Shown one piece after another: positions 1 through 5,393 of a DNA stretch of 5,393 bases. Location of the stretch: positions 11,453-16,845 of the forward strand of contig NZMM01000018.1 of the NCBI GenBank assembly GCA_002694585.1. Reading direction: 5' to 3'. How positions within the stretch are numbered: position 1 is the first letter of the stretch; every line of letters starts with the position of its first letter. The notes below the pieces were generated by a model. The model made no database searches. It was not told the origin of the DNA and saw only the letters and a program-made list of their open reading frames with translations. Both the position numbers and the translations under genes were made by a program. This DNA comes from Methanobacteriota archaeon. GTDB taxonomy: Archaea > Thermoplasmatota > Poseidoniia > Poseidoniales > Poseidoniaceae.

Positions 1-677
1 CGGTGCTGGTAGACGAAACTCATGCCCGCGAGGGGAATGGCGAACCAAATCGTGGTCGAAGCGCCGGGATGAAGGGTCATGACCGGCATTTCGAGGAGGA
101 TGAACACGCCAACAAGCAGGCCGACCGAGCCCACCGCCGCGGCCGCGATGGTCGGCAAGAGCCGGCGCACGGAGCGCGTGAAGTACCACGTCACCAAAGC
201 GGCGATAATCGGGATGAATTCGCCCTGCTCGATGTCGATGCCGCGCACGTAGAGGGCCTGCACGCCGGCCGTGATGCCGATGAAGGCCAGCAAACCGGCC
301 ATCATGCGCAGGCTGGCTTGGGCCACGGAGACCATCATGATCCCGATGATTGCGGCGCACGCCAGTTGGCTCTGCGCCATGTCCAGCGGCGATTCAACGC
401 CCACCGAGGCGAGCATGCCAAGCAGGTTTGGGGCCAACACGTAGCCGGCGGCTGCACCGATGGCGAAGGCCGTGACGGGCAGGCGACGGTGGCCTTGCAG
501 GAGGAGAAGGACCGAAAAGAGCACAATGGGCACGCCCGCGAGTGGACCCTGCGCTTCAACGACGAGCAGCAGGTCGCTGCCCGACGAGGCGATGTCGTCG
601 ATTCTCGACACAGACCAACCATGTCCATCCCGGTCTTGATGGTGCCGATGGACCACGCCTGAAGATGGAACGGGCAT
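1..677 (-). CDS. Multi-pass membrane protein, DUF4203/TMEM198-like (3' end outside window)
   Basis: No catalytic function can be assigned. I translated this by hand from the reverse strand: the frame is open from an in-frame stop just upstream of 677 to the window edge (225 codons visible). Hydrophobic segments lie at about residues 44-61, 67-85, 105-123, 125-143, 153-167, 174-195 and 207-223, seven in all. Short basic turns such as GHRR and RSVRR look cytoplasmic. A run of Gly/Ala-rich helices following a short hydrophilic N-terminus resembles the DUF4203 (TMEM198-like) family; that link is inference from overall look. The start is uncertain. ATG at 677 is the furthest upstream, but the next 20 or so residues are rich in His, Asp and Gly and look non-coding; GTG at 611 (VSRIDDIASS) is an attractive alternative. 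The gene follows the EF-hand gene on the same strand after 75 bases, so co-transcription is possible. The C-terminus is missing. Confidence 0.82.
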   Translation of the reverse strand, partial: MPVPSSGVVHRHHQDRDGHGWSVSRIDDIASSGSDLLLVVEAQGPLAGVPIVLFSVLLLLQGHRRLPVTAFAIGAAAGYVLAPNLLGMLASVGVESPLDMAQSQLACAAIIGIMMVSVAQASLRMMAGLLAFIGITAGVQALYVRGIDIEQGEFIPIIAALVTWYFTRSVRRLLPTIAAAAVGSVGLLVGVFILLEMPVMTLHPGASTTIWFAIPLAGMSFVYQH

Positions 678-752
678 CCTCGTTTGGTGCCTGTGCTGTG
701 CCCATCAAAAGGACGATGTCCATCACGCATTGCTTGGCCGATGGGCATCGCC

Positions 753-2609
753 TTACGGCGCGTCCTCGAGGCTTGCATCGTATGCGTGTTCCAATTCCAT
801 GGCCCGTTGCTTTGAGATGCCGAGCGTTTTTGCCTGAATGTCCAACATCTTTCGCTCATCGTCTGTGATGATGAGGTCGTCCATGGCGACCTTGTACATC
901 TCGAGGTACGCCTCTTCCATGTTCATGTTCAAAACTTCAGATTCGGTGATCTGGGCTTGGGTTCTGAATTCTTCGTACTGAATCACCCCGTCTTTGTTCA
1001 GATCGATTTCAGTGAACAATTCCGTGCGGGTGTCCTCCGGAAGCTTGGACACCTCGGGTGATGCAGCAAACTCGTCCGGTGAAATCACGTTGTCGGTGTT
1101 CGTGTCCATCCGCGTAAACGCTTCTTTGATTTCCCGTTCATCGATGGGTGCTTCTCCTGTTGTGGCAAAGACACTCATCAAGTTGACACCACTCTTCCCG
1201 TACTTTCTCGCGAGGTATTTGTTGTCCGCGCCCGCGCTCAGGATCTCGTCATACCACCCCTCAAGGTACGCTTTCCGTTCTTCAGAAAGCCCGTATGCTC
1301 TGGCTTGCAGGTCCAACATCGAACGCTCACTGTCGGTGATGTTGCCGTCCTTTTTTGCAAGGTAGTACATCTCGAGGTAGCCCAACTCTTCTTTGGTGTG
1401 CGATTCAGGGATGAGTTTCGAAGAGACGTTTCCGAGTGTTGCAATGATGGGTTTTCTCATGATGAGAAAGGTCAGACCGATGAACACGCCACCGATCCAA
1501 CCCTGATTGAACACCGATTCCATCAACTCGGTGCTGACCAGGAAAAGAATGGCACCAGAACCCGCGAAAATCGTCGTTGTGAATGTTTTTCTGAGTTGCT
1601 CGTCGATGCCAAACATGTCGTTCTTGATGACGGCGTACGTAAACACGATTCCCTCAAACAAAGCGGCCACAACCACGGCCGTTGGCATCAAAGGAGGTAG
1701 CAAGATCAACAGGGTCGTGTTGAAAGCGTCCATGGCTGGGTTGAACATGTTGGTCTCGAGGGTCGGCGACTCTCCAAGCATCGTGATCATCCAAAAGAGG
1801 ATGAGCGAGGTGGTGACCTGCATGGTGGTTTTGCCGATGAAGCCAACGCGCACGGCCCGGACCTCGCCGGTAAGGTTGGAATTCTCCAGGACAACGATCC
1901 TGTTTCGCGACCGCGTGAGTGCGACGGTGGCCACGATGGCGCCAATGAGCGGAATGAACAGAAGCACGCGGGTGAGTGGCCCCAGCTCAACGTTGGACAT
2001 CGTCAACGGATAGGCGGATTCGAATTCAACCGGACATTCGACCTCAAAACCTAGCGGCCTGCCCGAGGCCGTCCTGCCTTCGCCAACCCCGACGCTCTCG
2101 CAGTAAATCCAACTTAGATCACCGATGGCGACGTCCGTCCCACCGCTCAGGTAACTGATGATCAGGACCGTGCTCAAGCAAAACGCTGGAAGAAGGTAAA
2201 GGGCGTGGAGATTGAACGAGTTCGCGATGCTCTTGGCCCACTTTTTCTCGCTGTAGAAGGTCGCCGCGGCCATGTAGAGGAAGAACAATTGCAGCGACAT
2301 GGTGTAATACACCACGCGAGCGGGTTTCAGGACCTCCAGCATGGATTCAGGCCACGCATAGACCCAAAACAGCATGGAGGTAAAGCAACGAAGTGCTTCG
2401 CTGACCAGCATCAAGGCCATGAAGCGGTTCTTCGCTTTCCCTGGGTTAGCCTTGATGATCAGATTGGCGAGAAAGAGAAGGAAAATTCCTGACAGGACGC
2501 TGAAGATGGCGAGCATGTGCCAGTATCCCAAGGGGGTACCAGCGGCCCGAATGTAGTAGGCTATGGGCGAACCCACATCTCCCATGGTAGTAACTTCCAC
2601 AAAGCGCAT
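753..2609 (-). CDS. Nine-TM membrane protein with cytoplasmic EF-hand pair and flanking helical repeats
   Basis: Probably a membrane-bound calcium-responsive protein; the output is unknown. Membrane segments lie at about residues 31-52, 62-86, 98-118, 134-154, 211-232, 258-278, 298-328, 343-363 and 368-384. Basic loops (KANPGKAKNR; 119-133; 232-260; RKP at 385) fall on one side, giving N-terminus out and C-terminus in. An outside loop at 155-210 has Cys170 and Cys192, a possible disulfide. The stretch around residues 324-363 (TYAVIKNDMFGIDEQLRKTF) resembles the 'YAI-R-RLFDID--IRRT' signature at the end of 7TM input regions of sensor histidine kinases, but no kinase, HAMP or cyclase domain follows. 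Instead come helical repeat A (411-457), EF-hand loops at 502-513 and 536-547, and helical repeat B (568-614). The ATG at 2609 is preceded by AGGAG ten bases away; ATG at 2585 also has a GGAAG before it, so the start could be 24 bases later. It is less GC-rich by eye than the dehydrogenase gene. I do not recognise a named family for the full architecture. Confidence 0.93.
   Translation of the reverse strand: MRFVEVTTMGDVGSPIAYYIRAAGTPLGYWHMLAIFSVLSGIFLLFLANLIIKANPGKAKNRFMALMLVSEALRCFTSMLFWVYAWPESMLEVLKPARVVYYTMSLQLFFLYMAAATFYSEKKWAKSIANSFNLHALYLLPAFCLSTVLIISYLSGGTDVAIGDLSWIYCESVGVGEGRTASGRPLGFEVECPVEFESAYPLTMSNVELGPLTRVLLFIPLIGAIVATVALTRSRNRIVVLENSNLTGEVRAVRVGFIGKTTMQVTTSLILFWMITMLGESPTLETNMFNPAMDAFNTTLLILLPPLMPTAVVVAALFEGIVFTYAVIKNDMFGIDEQLRKTFTTTIFAGSGAILFLVSTELMESVFNQGWIGGVFIGLTFLIMRKPIIATLGNVSSKLIPESHTKEELGYLEMYYLAKKDGNITDSERSMLDLQARAYGLSEERKAYLEGWYDEILSAGADNKYLARKYGKSGVNLMSVFATTGEAPIDEREIKEAFTRMDTNTDNVISPDEFAASPEVSKLPEDTRTELFTEIDLNKDGVIQYEEFRTQAQITESEVLNMNMEEAYLEMYKVAMDDLIITDDERKMLDIQAKTLGISKQRAMELEHAYDASLEDAP
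768..908 (-). repeat. Helical repeat B in the EF-hand membrane protein (residues 568-614)
   Basis: Second copy of the 47-residue unit: YLEMY, IITDDER, MLDIQA, GISKQR, LEHAYD. It ends four residues before the C-terminus. The DNA still shares short words with copy A (for example the word GTACATCTCGAGGTA occurs in both on the plus strand), so the duplication is recognisable at both levels. The Gly of copy A's turn is Leu579 here, making calcium binding even less likely. Confidence 0.85.
969..1004 (-). other. EF-hand calcium loop 2 (residues 536-547)
   Basis: The loop DLNKDGVIQYEE is fully canonical: Asp1, Asn3, Asp5, Gly6, Ile8 and Glu12. It lies 34 residues after loop 1, the usual spacing of a paired EF-hand domain, so the two should fold together and bind calcium cooperatively. 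By the positive-inside rule both are cytoplasmic. Confidence 0.94.
1071..1106 (-). other. EF-hand calcium loop 1 (residues 502-513)
   Basis: The 12-residue loop DTNTDNVISPDE has Asp, Asn and Asp at positions 1, 3 and 5, Ile at 8, Ser at 9 and Glu at 12, the standard calcium ligands. Position 6 is Asn where Gly is usual, which is tolerated because Asn can adopt the needed turn. Helices precede (EREIKEAFTRM) and follow (EFAASPEV). Confidence 0.92.
1239..1379 (-). repeat. Helical repeat A in the EF-hand membrane protein (residues 411-457)
   Basis: This 47-residue unit begins YLEMY and carries DGNITDSER, MLDLQA and GLSEER. It aligns without gaps to repeat B at 768-908 with 25 of 47 residues identical (counted by hand). 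The middle has the look of half an EF-hand or a TerB-like turn: Asp421, Gly422, Ile424 and Glu428 match loop positions 5, 6, 8 and 12, but positions 1 and 3 (Leu417, Lys419) cannot bind calcium. So it is probably a helix-turn-helix structural unit, not a calcium site. Confidence 0.85.
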
Positions 2610-2619
2610 ATTATTGTAA

Positions 2620-2624
2620 CTCCT
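2620..2624 (-). promoter_or_regulatory. Ribosome binding site of the EF-hand membrane protein gene
   Basis: AGGAG on the minus strand ends ten bases before the ATG at 2609. The spacing is slightly long but the match is the best in the region, and it favours 2609 over the internal ATG at 2585. Confidence 0.55.
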
Positions 2625-2759
2625 TTGCTCTGCAGTCGAGCAAACAGATGCCTGCTGGTCCCACGATTCCTCTTGCCTTCAATGGGGCGAATCGTTGCCT
2701 ATGCGGCACATGCGGACGAAAGCAACATGCCGACCTGCAGTCACAGGACTAGACGCCTT

Positions 2760-2810
2760 TCGGTGTTCTGAAGGTCCCGGCGCCTGAAGACCTGTGATGC
2801 AGAACGCCGA
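2760..2810 (+). other. Nested stem-loop in the dehydrogenase leader
   Basis: Outer stem TCGGTGTTCTG pairs with CAGAACGCCGA (11 pairs, one of them T-G). Inside it AGGTC (2772-2776) pairs with GACCT (2789-2793) around a 12-base loop. A competing pairing exists: TCACAGG (2741-2747) with CCTGTGA (2791-2797). No T-run follows, so it is not an intrinsic terminator for the plus strand. It ends 56 bases before the ATG at 2867. Function unknown; chance remains possible. Confidence 0.35.
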
Positions 2811-2850
2811 TTGGGACGCTTCCTTGAAATGGCGACCGCAGGTCGGAAGG

Positions 2851-2858
2851 GGTGGTGA
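2851..2858 (+). promoter_or_regulatory. Ribosome binding site that decides the dehydrogenase start
   Basis: GGTGGTGA differs by one base from the ideal GGAGGTGA and ends eight bases before ATG 2867. The upstream GTG codons at 2852 and 2855 lie inside this site, so they are poor start candidates; GTG 2864 is possible but too close to it. Confidence 0.6.
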
Positions 2859-2866
2859 GCACCGTG

Positions 2867-4063
2867 ATGCACGACCTTGCGAACCCCACGGAAGCCCACC
2901 TCATGTTGCGTGAGATGGTGCGCGAGTGGGTTCAGGAGCACGTGGAGCCTCAAGCGCATGAGCACGACCGCCTCGAGCGGTTCAACCTCGACCTCATGCG
3001 GTCCATGGGCGAATTGGGCCTGCTCGGTTTGACCGTGGACGAGGCCTATGGCGGTGCCAATCTTGACGCCGTGGCCGTGTGCATCGTGCACGAGGAACTC
3101 TCGGCCTCTGACCCCGGTTTCGCGCTGGCCTACCTGGCGCATGCTTTGCTTTTCGTCAACAACCTCGCCTTCAACGGCGACGACGCACAGAAGGAGCGCA
3201 TCCTGCCCAAGGTCTGCTCCGGTGAGTGGATCGGTGCCATGGCAATGTCGGAGCCGGACGCGGGTACGGACGTCCTTGGATTGAGCACCAACGCGGTCAA
3301 ACAAGCCGACGGCACGTGGTTGCTCAACGGCCGCAAGATGTGGATCACCAACGGTGTGCTTGACGAAGAAGGCACGCCCGCTGACGTGGTGTGGGTCTAT
3401 GCCCGCACCGGAGAGGACGAGCGTGGACGCGTGCAGATGAGCACCTTCCTCGTGGAGGCCGGAATGCCCGGCTACAGCGTTGGTCAGAAGATCATGGACA
3501 AGACGGGCATGCGCGCATCCAACACCGCGGAACTGGTCTTCCAAGATTGTGTCGTGCCGGCCGCGAACCTCGTCGGAGATGAAGGCGGGTCCCTCCTTCA
3601 CATGATGGGCAACCTCGAGATCGAGCGCCTCGCGCTTGCGGCCATGTCGCTGGGCATTGGACGCCGCGCCCTCGAAGAAATGAACCAGTACGCCACGGAC
3701 CGCACCGCCTTCGGCAGCAGCATCCGGGACTTTGGGCAGATTCAGCGCCACATCGGCGAGTCTTGGGCCAAGTACCGCGCCATGCGCGCGTACATCTACG
3801 ACACGGCCTCGAACCTGGTGCTCGGGCAAGCCGGTCAGCGCCTCGATTCCGACGGTGTGAAGCTGTACGCCACGACGGCGGCCAAGGAGATCGCCGACGC
3901 CGCCATGCAGGTCATGGGCGGCTATGGGTACGTGGCGGAATACCACGTTGAGCGCCTGTGGCGCGACGCCAAGCTGCTCGAAATCGGCGGTGGGACGCTC
4001 GAGTCGCATCAGAAGAACATCACGCGCGACCTCGCGAAGATGCACGACGCGATCCTCCGCTGA
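2867..4063 (+). CDS. Acyl-CoA dehydrogenase, isovaleryl-CoA dehydrogenase-like
   Basis: A cytoplasmic FAD flavoprotein that introduces the alpha-beta double bond into an acyl-CoA and passes electrons to electron-transfer flavoprotein; most likely isovaleryl-CoA to 3-methylcrotonyl-CoA in leucine breakdown. From ATG 2867 it has 398 residues, full length for the family. Visible motifs: AMSEPDAGTDV (126-135 area), WITNG (159-163), GMRASNTAELVFQDC (214-228), DRTAFG with Arg279, and QVMGGYGY (348-355) followed by RLWRDAKLLEIGGGT. At the place where medium-chain enzymes have the catalytic Glu (YEGT) this one has Gly, and Glu253 in NLEIERLALA matches Glu254 of human isovaleryl-CoA dehydrogenase. Long-chain enzymes also use that position, so substrate is not certain. 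The N-terminus (NPTEAHLMLREMVREW) also fits the isovaleryl type. A GTG at 2852 would add five residues. No carboxylase or other leucine-pathway gene lies in the window. Confidence 0.96.
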   Translation: MHDLANPTEAHLMLREMVREWVQEHVEPQAHEHDRLERFNLDLMRSMGELGLLGLTVDEAYGGANLDAVAVCIVHEELSASDPGFALAYLAHALLFVNNLAFNGDDAQKERILPKVCSGEWIGAMAMSEPDAGTDVLGLSTNAVKQADGTWLLNGRKMWITNGVLDEEGTPADVVWVYARTGEDERGRVQMSTFLVEAGMPGYSVGQKIMDKTGMRASNTAELVFQDCVVPAANLVGDEGGSLLHMMGNLEIERLALAAMSLGIGRRALEEMNQYATDRTAFGSSIRDFGQIQRHIGESWAKYRAMRAYIYDTASNLVLGQAGQRLDSDGVKLYATTAAKEIADAAMQVMGGYGYVAEYHVERLWRDAKLLEIGGGTLESHQKNITRDLAKMHDAILR

Positions 4064-4115
4064 ATCGCGAACATCTTCACCACAGCCCTAAATGTGGCTC
4101 AAGGCAGCGTAAACC

Positions 4116-5207
4116 ATGAACGAGGTCACGGGTCTTGATGGCCTCAAGAGGTCATCGCGTCCGCGGTTTCTGGGCCGTAAATTGGTGGCCTTGGTCGTCT
4201 TGGTGATGCTTCTTGGAGCATACCTCGCGCTCGATGCCTACGTGTGGTCACAGCGCGATGTCGTGAAGACGAATCCACCTCCGGCGAGTGAGCTCCAACC
4301 GGGGAGGGTGTTATCGGATGAGCCGGTTTACATCAGCGGGGTGGGGACTGGAAACTTCCGCACACGTTGCGATGAGTCGCACATCAACCACGACGACCCC
4401 TTGGTCTACCCGGGGCAGGTTGATGCAGCGCATGAGCACGTGTTCTTCGGGTTCCCCGAAACGGACGCGTTCACCACCGTTGACGACCTCATCAACGCGA
4501 CAGCACCCACCACCTGCGAGGGCGGTTCGCTGAATCAAGCCGCATATTGGGTTCCATCCCTCTACGCAGCCGACGGCACCCGTGTGCCTTACATCGAGCC
4601 CTTGTTCTACTACAAGAGCGGCTTCCATATCCCCGCAGACCTCATCCAAGCCCCTCCTGAGGGTTTGGTGATGATTGCAGGCCATGATCGGCCAGAACCG
4701 CAGGACGTCATCAGCGCGAAATACCGTTGCGAACATTGGGAGGCGCCTTCACCTCAGTTCGACGAGGGCGACCCCATGGATCACGTGCCGTATTTGCCGG
4801 AGTGCCAACCCGGCGAATTGCTCGAATTCAGGGTGGTGTTTCCACAGTGTTGGGACGGCGTGAACCTCACCTCCGACAATCAACGCAGCCACATGTCCTA
4901 TCCGATCCTCGCTGAAGCACCGCACACCGGGACGGGACAATGCCCCGATTCGCACCCTGTGCCCATCCCCGAAATTTCGTACAAGTTCGCGTATTGGGTG
5001 ACGGAAGAGACTGGGCCGTCGGACACGTGGTACCTCTCGTCAGACATGAACGCATCACACCCGAGGGGCTCGTCCTTGCATGGCGATTGGTTGAACGGCT
5101 GGGATGCGGACATCATGGACCTCATCGTCCAAAATTGCATCAACCCAAGGTACGATTGCGGCGTTGGCCTGCTCGGAGACGGCACCCGTTTGCAAGAACT
5201 CGACTGA
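4116..5207 (+). CDS. Membrane-anchored DUF1996 domain protein
   Basis: Function unknown; DUF1996 is a domain of secreted proteins seen mostly in fungi and actinobacteria. Residues 1-22 are basic, followed by one hydrophobic segment (about 23-43) with no clear cleavage site, so it is probably a signal anchor with the rest outside the cell. The domain spans about 80-350: FRTRCDESH and DDPLVYPG, then HEHVFFG (106-112), NQAAYWVPSLY (140-150), MIAGHD, FPQCWDGVNL (242-251), RSHMSYP (257-263), CPDSHPVPIP (276-285) and NGWDADIMDLIVQNCIN (327-343). Eight cysteines (85, 134, 205, 230, 245, 276, 341, 348) lie outside the membrane, an even number suited to four disulfides. Conserved His, Asp and Trp residues hint at a metal or sugar site, but this is speculation. 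It starts 52 bases after the dehydrogenase stop; a clear ribosome binding site is lacking (only AAGG, 11 bases upstream). Full length, no truncation seen. Confidence 0.93.
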   Translation: MNEVTGLDGLKRSSRPRFLGRKLVALVVLVMLLGAYLALDAYVWSQRDVVKTNPPPASELQPGRVLSDEPVYISGVGTGNFRTRCDESHINHDDPLVYPGQVDAAHEHVFFGFPETDAFTTVDDLINATAPTTCEGGSLNQAAYWVPSLYAADGTRVPYIEPLFYYKSGFHIPADLIQAPPEGLVMIAGHDRPEPQDVISAKYRCEHWEAPSPQFDEGDPMDHVPYLPECQPGELLEFRVVFPQCWDGVNLTSDNQRSHMSYPILAEAPHTGTGQCPDSHPVPIPEISYKFAYWVTEETGPSDTWYLSSDMNASHPRGSSLHGDWLNGWDADIMDLIVQNCINPRYDCGVGLLGDGTRLQELD

Positions 5208-5270
5208 ACTTTTCCGGGCGGCATACGTTGTTTCCTTCGTGCGATGAGTAAGACCTTTTCTCCAACCAAA

Positions 5271-5287
5271 CCGCTTCACTCAAGCGG
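5271..5287. terminator. Hairpin between convergent genes
   Basis: CCGCTT and AAGCGG form a perfect six-base stem around a five-base loop, with weaker AA/TT pairing outside. Read on the minus strand it overlaps the stop codon (5280-5282) of the right-hand gene and is followed by TTTGGTTGG, a poor T-run. On the plus strand the run before it holds several T-rich patches (CTTTTCC after the DUF1996 stop, CCTTTTCTCC), the kind of site at which archaeal transcription ends. A bidirectional termination zone is plausible. Confidence 0.45.
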
Positions 5288-5393
5288 ATTGAGGCCTGCG
5301 CATCAGGACGAGGTTCACCACGGCCAAGCCAAGCACGGCCAAAGAAAGCCACATCGGCATCAGCGGCACGACGTCATAGGGCAAGGACAGCAC
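5280..5393 (-). CDS. C-terminal end of a membrane protein (start outside window)
   Basis: Translated by hand: 37 codons from the right edge to a TGA at 5280-5282. The peptide has PYDVVPLMP, then a hydrophobic segment of about 18 residues (MWLSLAVLGLAVVNLVLM) ending in the basic tail RRPQSA. A last membrane helix followed by a short cytoplasmic tail explains this well. Codon choice is GC-rich at third positions like the neighbours. Too little is present to name a family. It converges on the DUF1996 gene, with 72 bases between the stops. Confidence 0.7.
   Translation of the reverse strand: MLSLPYDVVPLMPMWLSLAVLGLAVVNLVLMRRPQSA

Larger units (their letters stand above)
2610..2866. promoter_or_regulatory. 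Divergent intergenic region between the EF-hand and dehydrogenase genes
   Basis: About 257 bases between two divergently read genes, so both promoters should be here. I see no convincing bacterial -35/-10 pair or archaeal TATA box on either strand. What stands out is dyad symmetry: ACGATTC/GAATCGT (2663-2669 and 2689-2695), CCGACCTGC/GCAGGTCGG (2730-2738 and 2838-2846) and an 11-base stem at 2760-2770/2800-2810. No convincing small gene is visible; short open frames here are extensions of antisense frames of the neighbours. Confidence 0.6.

Noticed and set aside
3..662. 219-codon open frame on the plus strand at the left edge
   Set aside because: Its product is extremely rich in His, Arg, Asp and Gly, while the opposite strand gives a clean seven-helix membrane protein over the same bases.
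335..859. 174-codon minus-strand frame overlapping both left-hand genes
   Set aside because: Ser/Arg/Cys/Trp-rich product with no domain, in a different frame from two better candidates, though a short part of it may be a frameshifted N-terminus as noted.
1507..2013. 168-codon plus-strand frame opposite the EF-hand gene's membrane region
   Set aside because: Antisense to a well supported gene with EF-hand motifs and consistent topology; its own product shows no domain.
2701..2715. Tandem ATGCGG words
   Set aside because: Two six-base copies only; expected by chance.
2741..4045. 434-codon open frame on the minus strand opposite the dehydrogenase
   Set aside because: It mirrors a GC-rich gene with strong motifs on the plus strand; its product is rich in His, Val, Arg and Gly with no recognisable domain, the usual look of an antisense shadow.
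4080..4097. CCACA/TGTGG inverted repeat between the dehydrogenase and DUF1996 genes
   Set aside because: Only a five-base stem with an eight-base loop and no T-run; too weak to call a terminator.

Overview
The window is a 5.4 kb piece of a prokaryotic chromosome with no mobile elements, RNA genes or CRISPR. Five protein genes can be supported: two are cut by the window edges and three are complete. Base composition is moderately GC-rich. The mix of genes is a branched-chain-type acyl-CoA dehydrogenase, multi-pass membrane proteins of unknown role, an EF-hand membrane protein carrying the 'DG-I-T--ER-ML' helical motif, and an anchored DUF1996 protein. My best guess is a marine planktonic archaeon related to Marine Group II (Poseidoniales), but this is inference from style only; a bacterium is not excluded, and there is no phylogenetic marker here.

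Layout. 1-677 (minus, runs off the left edge): a small multi-pass membrane protein, seven predicted membrane segments in the visible part, resembling the DUF4203/TMEM198 type. 753-2609 (minus): a 618-residue protein with about nine membrane segments followed by a cytoplasmic calcium module, two EF-hands bracketed by two copies of a 47-residue helical repeat. 2610-2866: a divergent intergenic region with several inverted repeats. 2867-4063 (plus): an acyl-CoA dehydrogenase with the catalytic glutamate placed as in isovaleryl-CoA dehydrogenase. 4116-5207 (plus): a DUF1996 protein held outside the cell by an N-terminal membrane anchor. 5280-5393 (minus, runs off the right edge): the last 37 residues of a membrane protein, converging on the DUF1996 gene with a hairpin between them.

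The two minus-strand genes on the left are close together (75 bases apart) and may be co-transcribed; the same holds for the dehydrogenase and DUF1996 genes (52 bases apart). No shared pathway is evident. The dehydrogenase is ordinary leucine or fatty-acid catabolism. The most unusual item is the EF-hand membrane protein: its membrane part looks like the 7TM input region of sensor kinases, but where a kinase would follow it has a calcium-binding module.
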